Shown here: positions 1-5,513 of the stretch, in pieces
Numbering within the stretch: the first letter of the stretch is position 1
How the letters are laid out: each line of letters begins with the position of its first letter
Source of the DNA: Boseongicola sp. SB0662_bin_57
Lineage (GTDB): Bacteria; Pseudomonadota; Alphaproteobacteria; Rhodobacterales; Rhodobacteraceae
Direction: 5' to 3'
NCBI GenBank assembly: GCA_009839535.1
Contig: VXPN01000183.1
Coordinates: forward strand, 1 to 5,871
DNA: 5,871 bases
Translations under genes and position numbers: made by a program
The notes under the pieces: model-generated
Database searches by the model: none
Told to the model about the DNA's origin: nothing
What the model saw: the letters and a program-made list of their open reading frames with translations, nothing else

Positions 1-647
1 TCGATCTCTTCGCCGGCCCGACCGAAACCATGGTCATCGCCGACGAAACGGTGGATGCCGAACTCTGCGCCACCGATCTGCTCGGCCAGGCCGAGCACGG
101 CTACAACTCGCCGGCCTGCCTCGTCACGAACTCTCGAAGGCTCGCGACCGAAACCATGGCCGAAGTCGAACGCCTGCTCCGGATCCTGCCGACGTCCGAG
201 ACCGCCAGCGCCTCCTGGCAAGACTACGGCGACGTCATTCTTTGCGATTCTCATGACGAGATGCTCGCGGTCGCCAACGACCTGGCCTACGAGCACGTCC
301 AGGTCATGACGGATCGCGACGACTGGTTCCTTGAAAACATGCATTCCTATGGCGCCCTCTTCCTCGGCCCGCGCACCAATGTCGCCAATGGCGACAAGGT
401 CATCGGCACCAACCACACGCTGCCGACGAAGAGGGCGGGTCGCTACACCGGGGGCCTCTGGGTGGGCAAGTTCCTCAAGACCCATTCCTACCAGAAGGTC
501 ACGACCGACGAGGCCGCCACGATGATCGGCGAAATTGGCTCGCGGCTCTGCATGCTCGAGGGTTTCGTCGGACATGCCGAGCAGTGCAACATTCGCGTCC
601 GCCGCCATGGCCGGCGCAACGTGCCTTATGGCGCGGCTGCCGAGTAG
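1..647 (+). CDS. Histidinol dehydrogenase-superfamily enzyme, HpsN-like (C-terminal part)
   Basis: This is the C-terminal 214 codons of a zinc- and NAD-dependent alcohol dehydrogenase of the histidinol dehydrogenase superfamily; the frame is open to the left edge (first whole codon at base 3) and full-length members are about 430 residues. It opens with DLFAGPTE, matching the family's D-x-x-AGPSE motif. Residues equivalent to the E. coli HisD catalytic and metal-binding set are all visible: Gln and His of QAEH (codons at 87 and 96), the Glu-His pair (291, 294), Asp and His of the GD...GTNHTLPT segment (393, 414), and a C-terminal His (573). Several details (LLGQAEHGYNSPA, the WxDYG segment, YTGGLWVGKFLKT) recall sulfopropanediol 3-dehydrogenase HpsN, which oxidises 2,3-dihydroxypropane-1-sulfonate to sulfolactate, rather than biosynthetic HisD, and no his genes are nearby. 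The enzyme class is well supported; the substrate is inferred. It overlaps the next gene by one base (TAGTG). Confidence 0.9.
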   Translation, partial: DLFAGPTETMVIADETVDAELCATDLLGQAEHGYNSPACLVTNSRRLATETMAEVERLLRILPTSETASASWQDYGDVILCDSHDEMLAVANDLAYEHVQVMTDRDDWFLENMHSYGALFLGPRTNVANGDKVIGTNHTLPTKRAGRYTGGLWVGKFLKTHSYQKVTTDEAATMIGEIGSRLCMLEGFVGHAEQCNIRVRRHGRRNVPYGAAAE

Positions 648-1690
648 TGGCTGCGCCCTCCGACATCAGGGCCGGCATCGCCGGCTACCGGGCGGCCAGC
701 GCGACATTCGCGCCGGGCGCGGTCAAGGCTGCGCTTGCAACGACCTTCGACGACGAGGCCTTGCTGCGTCTCTGTCACCCGTTTGGCGACCAGGTCGGGC
801 CGGATGCCTTCTACGCCACCTGCCTCGGACCGCTGCACCATGCCATGCCCGATCTTGAGCGTCGCGACATGATCCTGGTTGCCGGCACCACTCCGGAAGG
901 CCAGGACTGGATCGGCGCAATGGGCAACTACATGGGCACGTTCACGAGTTCCTTCCTGGGCATTCCGCCGACCGGCCATCTCGCCCATATGCGCTACCAC
1001 GAGTATTTCCGACTTGAGGGCGGACGCGTCACCGAAATGCAGATGATCTGGGACATCCCGGAACTCATGATGCAGGCCGGCGCCTGGCCAATGGCGCCGC
1101 AGCTCGGAAAGTTTCTCTGCACGCCCGCGCCGATGCCGGGAGGCGGCCTGACCGCCACGGGTCCCGGCGATGCGGCGCTCAAGATCGTCACGGACATGCT
1201 CGCCGACCTCTGCCGCCATCCGGCAGAAGGCGGCCCGGACGTCATGAATCTCGCAACGCATTGGCATCCATGCGTCAACTGGTACGGACCGGCCGGGATC
1301 GGCACGACGCGCGGCCTGGCCGGATTCCGGCATTGGCACCAGATCCCGTTCCTTCGCGCCATGCCCGACCGGAAGCTCGACGCCATGGGCGACCTGATGT
1401 CCCATTGGCTGGCCGAGGGCGACTTCGTCTGCGAGACCGGCTGGCCCAACATGCGGGTCACGATCACGGGCGACGGATGGATGGGCATTGCGCCCGCAGG
1501 CCAGAACGTGTTTCTCCGTTCCCTGGATTTCTGGCGCGTCGAAGATGGCCTCATCCGCGAAAACTGGGTTCTCGTCGACCTCCTTCACCTCTACGACCAG
1601 ATCGGCGTCAAGGTCCTCGACCGAATGGCGGAGTTCAACAAGGCGCGCAACACGGGACCGATCGCGCTGGGCGACGGATTGGCTGAATGA
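647..1690 (+). CDS. Two-domain SnoaL/NTF2-like protein (first copy)
   Basis: This 347-residue protein is predicted to be cytosolic, with no signal peptide or membrane segment visible. It looks like two SnoaL/NTF2-like alpha+beta barrels in tandem, roughly residues 20-150 and 185-330, joined by a Gly/Pro-rich linker (APMPGGGLTATGPG). The second half carries the SnoaL-like pattern HWHPCVNWYGPAGIGTTRG followed by GF, and later a LDFWRVEDGLIRENWVLVDLLHLY strand-turn-strand with the acidic/aromatic end typical of the fold. Family members include polyketide cyclases, hydratases, isomerases and non-catalytic ligand binders, so the reaction cannot be named. The GTG at 647 is chosen because it overlaps the upstream TAG by one base. 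The ATG at 584 lies deep inside the dehydrogenase gene and would add an Arg/Pro-rich leader, which is unlikely. No strong ribosome binding site precedes the GTG, so translational coupling is inferred. The gene ends in an ATGA overlap with the LacI-type gene. Confidence 0.85.
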   Translation: MAAPSDIRAGIAGYRAASATFAPGAVKAALATTFDDEALLRLCHPFGDQVGPDAFYATCLGPLHHAMPDLERRDMILVAGTTPEGQDWIGAMGNYMGTFTSSFLGIPPTGHLAHMRYHEYFRLEGGRVTEMQMIWDIPELMMQAGAWPMAPQLGKFLCTPAPMPGGGLTATGPGDAALKIVTDMLADLCRHPAEGGPDVMNLATHWHPCVNWYGPAGIGTTRGLAGFRHWHQIPFLRAMPDRKLDAMGDLMSHWLAEGDFVCETGWPNMRVTITGDGWMGIAPAGQNVFLRSLDFWRVEDGLIRENWVLVDLLHLYDQIGVKVLDRMAEFNKARNTGPIALGDGLAE

Positions 1691-2712
1691 AAGGCAAGGT
1701 GACATCTTCGGAAGTGGCCGCACGCGCCGGCGTCAGCCAGTCTGCCGTCAGCAGGGTGTTCACGCCGGGCGCATCCGCATCCGCGGAAACGGCCAGGAAG
1801 GTGCGGCGTGCGGCGCGGGAGCTCGGCTACCGGCCGAATTCGCTCGCACGCGCGATGGTGTCCGGAAAGAGCCGCATCATCGGGCTCGTGGTCGCCTACC
1901 TGGAAAACCAGTTCTACCCTGTGGCCCTGGAACTGCTCTCGAACGCGTTGCAGGCCCGCGGCTACCACCTGCTCGTCTTCACGGCCCCGAATTCGGCCGA
2001 GAGCGTTGACGGCGTCATCCAGGATCTCATGGCCTACCAGGCGGACGGGATCATCGCGGCGTCGGTGTCCATGAGCTCGGACCTTGCGGGGCGGGCGCGT
2101 CAAGCCGGGATTCCGGTGGTCCTCTTCAACCGCGCCCAGGAAGGCGAGGGACTCGTGAACGTCACTTCGGCCAATGTCGACGGCGGCCGGAAGATCACGG
2201 AGTTCCTGATCCGGGGTCGGCACGAGCGAATCGCGCACATCGCTGGGTGGCAAGGCAGCTCGACCGGCCGGGATCGCCGCGAGGGATTCCTGAGGGCGAT
2301 GAAAGCGGCAGGGCTGGAGCCGTTCGCGCTCGTCGATGGCATGTACAAGCGTCCGGTGGCAATGGCGTGCGCGCGCCAGCTCGTCGCAGGCCACGCACGG
2401 CCGGACGCGATCTTTGTCGGCAATGACCACATGGCGTTCGGCGTGCTTGACGCGCTTCGTCATGCCGGCCTCGAGCCGGGCAAGGACATCTCCGTGGTGG
2501 GCTACGACGACGTGCCGCTTGCAGCCTGGGGCGCCTATGCCCTGACCACCTTTCGCCAACCCGTCAATCGCATGGTCGAGGCAACCGTGAACATCCTCAT
2601 CGACCAGATCGAAACCGACACGGCCGAGCCGGAATCCGTTGAATTCGAGGGCGAGCTCGTCCTCAGGAAGTCGGCCCGAATTCCAGAGGGACTTTCCAAT
2701 GAAGGGCTTTGA
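1687..2712 (+). CDS. LacI-family transcriptional regulator
   Basis: This 341-residue DNA-binding regulator has the classic LacI/GalR arrangement. The N-terminal helix-turn-helix covers residues about 5-25 (VTSSEVAARAGVSQSAVSRVF) and is followed by ELGYRPN at 45-51. The hinge helix NSLARAMVSGKS spans about 51-62 and has Met57 where LacI and PurR have the minor-groove-intercalating Leu. The periplasmic-binding-protein-like effector domain runs from about residue 63 and shows FVGNDHMAFGVLDALR (Asn246, Asp247) and SVVGYDDVPLAAW (269-281), both hallmarks of the family. It most likely represses neighbouring genes until it binds a small catabolic intermediate or substrate; the ligand is unknown. The ATG overlaps the previous stop as ATGA, and the C-terminal 14 bases overlap the next gene, so the regulator is probably co-transcribed with genes it controls. 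No convincing operator palindrome was found in the window; the operator may lie upstream of base 1 or in the spacers after 4150. Confidence 0.95.
   Translation: MKGKVTSSEVAARAGVSQSAVSRVFTPGASASAETARKVRRAARELGYRPNSLARAMVSGKSRIIGLVVAYLENQFYPVALELLSNALQARGYHLLVFTAPNSAESVDGVIQDLMAYQADGIIAASVSMSSDLAGRARQAGIPVVLFNRAQEGEGLVNVTSANVDGGRKITEFLIRGRHERIAHIAGWQGSSTGRDRREGFLRAMKAAGLEPFALVDGMYKRPVAMACARQLVAGHARPDAIFVGNDHMAFGVLDALRHAGLEPGKDISVVGYDDVPLAAWGAYALTTFRQPVNRMVEATVNILIDQIETDTAEPESVEFEGELVLRKSARIPEGLSNEGL
2685..2691 (+). promoter_or_regulatory. Ribosome binding site for the gene at 2699
   Basis: AGAGGGA lies 7 bases before the ATG at 2699, inside the end of the LacI-type coding sequence. It supports this ATG over the in-frame ATG at 2639, which has no such sequence and would create a 60-base overlap with a Ser/Arg-rich leader. 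Confidence 0.65.
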
Positions 2713-3682
2713 CCCCCGTTTCGCCGACTTCCCGGACTACATCATCGGAATCACCAGGGAGATCTGGGAAGATCGTGGCATTGCCACGCTGCACGAGTAC
2801 TACGCGGAAGACATCGTCGTTCGCAGCCCGGCATCCGTTGTCATCGGAAACAGGGGCGTGATCGCGGCCACGATGGCGACGCTGGCCGAATTCCCGGACC
2901 GGCAGCTGCTCGGGGAAGACGTCATATGGTCCGGGACGCCTGAGGAGGGCATGCTCAGTTCGCACCGCATCCTCTCCACCGCAACGCATGCGGGCGACGG
3001 GGTCTACGGCCCGGCCACCGGCACCCGGCTCACCTACCGGATCATCGGCGACTGCCACGCCATCAACAACCAGATCGACGACGAATGGCTGATCCGTGAC
3101 CAGACGGCGATCGTCAGGCAGCTGGGATGGGAACCCAGGGACTACGCACGGGACCTGATCGCCCGCGAGGGCGGGCCGGATAGCTGCGTCCCGCCGCTTT
3201 CCCCGGCGACCGACGTGGAAGGCCCGTACTCCGGCCACGGCAACGACAACGAGTGGGGCGGGCGCCTCGGGGACATCCTGACCCGCATGATGAATGCCGA
3301 CATGACCGCGATACCCCGGGAATACGATCGTGCCGTGCAACTGGAACATCCGGGCCTCGTGACCGGTCACGGGCATGGCGACGCCGACCGATTCTGGATG
3401 GGCCTGCGCGCGGCCTTCCCGTCAGCCGAATTCCGCATCCATCACCAGATCGGTCGCGACGATCCGATGATGCCCCCAAGGGCCGCCGTTCGCTGGAGCC
3501 TGACCGGAAAGCATGACGGCTGGGGCGCCTATGGAACCCCGACGGACGCCGACGTGCACGTGATGGGCATTACCCACGCCGAATTCGGAACGCCGGGCAA
3601 GACTCCGCCCCGCCTCCGAAGGGAATGGACCTTGCTCGATGAAACCGCGATCTGGAAACAGATCCTGCTAAGCACAGGGTGA
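2699..3682 (+). CDS. Two-domain SnoaL/NTF2-like protein (second copy)
   Basis: This 327-residue, predicted cytosolic protein is built like the one at 647-1690: two NTF2/SnoaL-like halves, about residues 15-150 and 185-320. The first half shows the typical opening helix and strand (DYIIGITREIWEDRGI, then LHEYYAEDIVVRSP, then a G-x-x-GV segment before the FPDR turn). The second repeats the plan (helix around RMMNADM, a LEHPGLVTGHG-like stretch, then AFPSAEFRIHHQIGRDD), ending in RREWTLLDETAIWKQI. The FPDR and FPSAEF turns are the region where SnoaL-like cyclases carry catalytic or ligand-binding residues. Whether this copy is an enzyme or a binding protein is unknown. The start at 2699 is favoured by AGAGGGA just upstream; it overlaps the LacI-type gene by 14 bases. 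With the first copy it brackets the regulator, suggesting two related subunits or two successive steps on related substrates (inference). Confidence 0.82.
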   Translation: MKGFDPRFADFPDYIIGITREIWEDRGIATLHEYYAEDIVVRSPASVVIGNRGVIAATMATLAEFPDRQLLGEDVIWSGTPEEGMLSSHRILSTATHAGDGVYGPATGTRLTYRIIGDCHAINNQIDDEWLIRDQTAIVRQLGWEPRDYARDLIAREGGPDSCVPPLSPATDVEGPYSGHGNDNEWGGRLGDILTRMMNADMTAIPREYDRAVQLEHPGLVTGHGHGDADRFWMGLRAAFPSAEFRIHHQIGRDDPMMPPRAAVRWSLTGKHDGWGAYGTPTDADVHVMGITHAEFGTPGKTPPRLRREWTLLDETAIWKQILLSTG

Positions 3683-3685
3683 AAC

Positions 3686-4150
3686 ATGCAAAGCACGTCA
3701 GCAACGATCAACGTCACTCGCGAGTTTCCGCATCCCGCGGAATCGGTCTTTGCCCACTGGATCAGTCCCGAGACACGCCTGCGATGGGAAGCCGGCCCTG
3801 ACACCGGCATGACCTATGACGCCTTCGACACCCGCGAGGGAGGCGTCGAAACGGTTCGGATAGTGCAGGACGGCAAGGAAGTCGGCCACATGTTCCAGAG
3901 CACGCATCGTCTGGTCGAGGGCCAATTGATGGCCTACAGCCTGACAGGGATTTTCGGGGGCGTCCTGACGACGCTCATGCAGATCGTGGTCGAGTTCCGA
4001 CCGACCGACGAAGGGTGCAGGCTCGAGGCGACCGCGCAGGTCATCGACCTGACGGGGGGCGACGTCCAGACGCAGCACGAGGCCGGCTGGACCTGGATTC
4101 TCAACCGGTTCGAGGCCGACATCGCGGAACACGGGCTGGTCACGGGATGA
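3686..4150 (+). CDS. AHSA1-type SRPBCC (START/Bet v1-like) domain protein
   Basis: This 154-residue single-domain protein has the AHSA1/SRPBCC helix-grip fold, which encloses a deep hydrophobic ligand cavity. The sequence shows the usual opening strand and helix (NVTREFPHPAESVFAHWISPE, residues 9-29, with Trp34 after it), then alternating strands (GGVETVRIVQDG, HRLVEGQLMAYSL, LMQIVVEFRPTDEGCRLEATAQV), and the family's closing helix HEAGWTWILNRFEADI at 131-146. No catalytic residues can be assigned. Bacterial relatives are mostly uncharacterised and may bind or process hydrophobic or aromatic small molecules. It starts 3 bases after the stop of the second NTF2-like gene, with AGGG about 6 bases before the ATG, so it is almost certainly in the same operon. 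No Rho-independent terminator follows it. Confidence 0.85.
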   Translation: MQSTSATINVTREFPHPAESVFAHWISPETRLRWEAGPDTGMTYDAFDTREGGVETVRIVQDGKEVGHMFQSTHRLVEGQLMAYSLTGIFGGVLTTLMQIVVEFRPTDEGCRLEATAQVIDLTGGDVQTQHEAGWTWILNRFEADIAEHGLVTG

Positions 4151-4395
4151 GGGCGTTGCAGTCATGCCCGGCGCTGCCGCATGCCAGCCTCGGCTCGATT
4201 CCAGGGACGGCGCCGGCCTTCGGCGATCCTGTTCCTGCACGAATTCCGGGCGGGGAGCGCGCGACGAGCCTTGAAGGCACGCGCCTTGGCGGGATTCCCT
4301 TTCATCACCCAAGCGCGCAGGCACGTTCCGGACGCCATCGCAGGGATCCGGCAGGCGGCCTGTGCCCAACATTGCGCAAGGAAAGATGCCCATGA
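4147..4395 (+). CDS. Doubtful 82-codon open frame bridging the SRPBCC and cupin genes
   Basis: I do not recognise this frame. Its ATG overlaps the SRPBCC stop as ATGA, and its TGA overlaps the chosen cupin start (4392) in the same way, the arrangement seen in coupled operon genes. Against it being a gene: the predicted peptide is rich in Pro, Arg, Gly, Ser and Ala with no recognisable domain, it has no good ribosome binding site, and by my count about 65 percent of its codons end in G or C, lower than the flanking genes appear to be. The same frame is already open upstream inside the SRPBCC gene, as is common in GC-rich DNA. Most likely it is an untranslated spacer that is open by chance; a small coupled protein is possible. 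Confidence 0.15.
   Translation: MRALQSCPALPHASLGSIPGTAPAFGDPVPARIPGGERATSLEGTRLGGIPFHHPSAQARSGRHRRDPAGGLCPTLRKERCP
4151..4391 (+). other. 241-base spacer without a recognised gene
   Basis: Apart from the doubtful open frame, this stretch shows two short inverted repeats: CGCCG/CGGCG at 4211-4215 and 4221-4225 with a five-base loop, and CAGGC/GCCTG at 4352-4356 and 4358-4362 around a single G, 29 bases before the cupin start. Neither has a following T-run, so neither is a Rho-independent terminator. The second is placed where an operator might sit but is too short to assign. TTGAAG at 4271 has no convincing -10 element at the proper distance. This is the longest non-overlapped gap in the window, and so a reasonable place for an internal promoter, but none is proven by the sequence. 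Confidence 0.5.
4378..4383 (+). promoter_or_regulatory. Ribosome binding site deciding the cupin start
   Basis: AAGGAA is followed by two in-frame ATGs. The one at 4386 is only 2-3 bases away, too close. The one at 4392 is 8-9 bases away, the normal distance, and begins MTDLTDRIVRYGELKP, so 4392 is preferred. A GTG at 4362 would place this site inside the coding region. Confidence 0.65.
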
Positions 4396-5351
4396 CCGAC
4401 CTTACCGACCGGATCGTCCGCTACGGCGAGCTCAAGCCGTGCAAGACCGCTTTCATCGACGCCCATACTCCGGGGTCCGACCAGAAGGAGAATTTCACGA
4501 TCATCGGCGGCGGCGTCTCGGAGAGCCCTGACCAGCACGTCCACATCAATCTCCCCCATGGATTCAACATCGGCGCGGCGGGCCAGCCGCCAAAGTGCCG
4601 GAACTCGCTTCACGTGCACCGCACCGCCGAAGTCTTCTTCGTCCTCTCCGGCCGCTGGAGGTTCTTCTGGGGCCGCTGGGGCACGGCCGGCGAGGTCGTT
4701 CTGGACGAAGGTGACATATTCGACATCCCCACCGGCATCTTCCGGGGCTTTGAGAACGTCGGCACCGAATACGGAATGATCATGGCGATTCTCGGAGGCG
4801 ACGACGCAGGCGGCGGCGTCGTCTGGGCGCCGCAGGTGGTCGAGGACGCCGCCGACCACGGGCTGGTGCTTGCCGAGACCGGCAAGCTCTATGACACGAA
4901 GAAGGGCGAACGCCTGCCGGAAGGCGTCGGGCCGATGCCCAAGCTCTCCGAGGAGGAGGCCAACAGCCATCCAGAGCCAACGACCCGGGAAGTCGTTGGC
5001 GGATATGTCCGCCGCTACCGGGACATGGTCGCGCTCGCGGACAGGGCGCCCTGCAAGGTCATCGGCGAATCGGCCATCATCCGCGACAGGCCCGGGTTCG
5101 AGGTCGACCTGGTCACGCGGGCCTCCGCAAGCGACGCCATGCACAGCCACGAGCACCCGTCAGTGCTGATGCCGGTCAAGGGCCATTGGCGCGTTGCATG
5201 GAAGGGCGGCGAAACCGTCCTGGCGCCGGGCGACACCATGAGCGTTCCGGAAGGGCTTGACCACGCCGCGGTGCCGTCCATGTCCGGCGAGGCCGCGCTC
5301 TATCACGTCGTCGGGACGGACGATCCCGCAGGTGCCACATGGACCGGCTGA
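4392..5351 (+). CDS. Two-domain cupin (bicupin) protein
   Basis: This 319-residue predicted cytosolic protein has two cupin beta-barrels. The N-terminal barrel has motif 1 as HVHRTAEVFFVLSG (His74, His76, Glu80, Gly87) and motif 2 as GDIFDIPTGIFRGFEN, in which Arg118 occupies the place of the usual third metal-binding His. The C-terminal barrel has HSHEHPSVLMPVKG (His251, His253; Ser257 in place of the usual Glu) and GDTMSVPEGLDHAAV, which keeps the His (His291). Thus neither barrel has the complete His-His-Glu-His set; the C-terminal one could still bind metal through three histidines. Bicupins include dioxygenases, isomerases and decarboxylases, and this one could also be a binding protein; no specific reaction can be claimed. 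A linker at about 165-200 is rich in Glu and Pro. The gene follows the SRPBCC gene after a spacer and precedes a MetE-like gene in the same direction, so it is probably part of the same locus. Confidence 0.88.
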   Translation: MTDLTDRIVRYGELKPCKTAFIDAHTPGSDQKENFTIIGGGVSESPDQHVHINLPHGFNIGAAGQPPKCRNSLHVHRTAEVFFVLSGRWRFFWGRWGTAGEVVLDEGDIFDIPTGIFRGFENVGTEYGMIMAILGGDDAGGGVVWAPQVVEDAADHGLVLAETGKLYDTKKGERLPEGVGPMPKLSEEEANSHPEPTTREVVGGYVRRYRDMVALADRAPCKVIGESAIIRDRPGFEVDLVTRASASDAMHSHEHPSVLMPVKGHWRVAWKGGETVLAPGDTMSVPEGLDHAAVPSMSGEAALYHVVGTDDPAGATWTG

Positions 5352-5381
5352 GCCAGGACGGCGCCCCGCACCCGCGACATG

Positions 5382-5419
5382 TCCCGCCTGCGCACGGTCT
5401 TGGCGGGGCCGGCCGGCCC
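5382..5419. repeat. Overlapping inverted repeats
   Basis: Bases 5383-5388 (CCCGCC) pair with 5402-5407 (GGCGGG), extendable by a T-G wobble, leaving a 13-base loop. Bases 5406-5419 (GGGCCGGCCGGCCC) form a perfect 14-base palindrome that overlaps the right arm of the first, so the two RNA structures exclude each other. In addition GCCCCGC at 5363-5369 can pair with GCGGGGC at 5403-5409. There is no T-run, so a Rho-independent terminator is not supported. The role could be an operator, transcript processing or stabilisation between the cupin and MetE-like genes, or simply GC-rich chance. Confidence 0.45.
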
Positions 5420-5499
5420 TGCGGCGGGCCGGATGCCGGGGTGCCTGGCAGCCCGAACGCCGGATTCCCGCGACATTCGGAAGTTCAGAAGCAATGACG

Positions 5500-5508
5500 A
5501 AGGCGAGG
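5500..5508 (+). promoter_or_regulatory. Ribosome binding site for the MetE-like gene
   Basis: AAGGCGAGG contains AAGG 10 bases and GAGG 5 bases before the ATG at 5514. It supports that start over the in-frame ATG at 5379, which has no purine-rich sequence in front of it. Confidence 0.6.
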
Positions 5509-5513
5509 CGAAC

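Larger units (their letters stand above)
5352..5513 (+). other. 162-base GC-rich spacer before the MetE-like gene
   Basis: This spacer holds the inverted repeats described separately and a ribosome binding site at its right end. It is open in the MetE-like frame from the cupin stop onward, with an in-frame ATG at 5379, but that region encodes a low-complexity Arg/Ala/Gly/Pro stretch and lacks a ribosome binding site, so it is treated as noncoding. A seven-codon frame (ATG at 5494, TGA at 5515-5517) ends overlapping the MetE-like ATG. I see no SAM or cobalamin riboswitch signature and no clear promoter. Confidence 0.5.

Noticed and set aside
584..646. ATG at 584 as the start of the first NTF2-like gene
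   Set aside because: It would give a 63-base overlap with the dehydrogenase gene and an Arg/Pro-rich leader; GTG at 647 gives the neat stop/start overlap.
626..1723. Long minus-strand open frame opposite the first NTF2-like gene
   Set aside because: Its protein is low in recognisable motifs and rich in Arg, Gly, Ala and His. It lies antisense to a gene with clear fold features, which is typical of GC-rich shadow frames.
1591..2559. Long minus-strand open frame opposite the LacI-type gene
   Set aside because: It is antisense to an unmistakable LacI-family gene and has no domain signal of its own.
4211..4225. Hairpin after the SRPBCC gene as a Rho-independent terminator
   Set aside because: The stem is only 5 base pairs and no T-run follows.
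4271..4299. Possible sigma-70 promoter before the cupin gene (TTGAAG)
   Set aside because: There is no acceptable -10 hexamer at 16-18 bases; ATTCCC is too poor a match.
4305..5156. Minus-strand open frame opposite the cupin gene
   Set aside because: The opposite strand carries clear cupin motifs; this frame encodes a low-complexity Ala/Arg/Gly/Asp/Val-rich product.
5379..5513. 45-residue N-terminal extension of the MetE-like protein from the in-frame ATG at 5379
   Set aside because: There is no ribosome binding site there and the extension is low complexity. The family N-terminus starts at 5514, with a good site in front.
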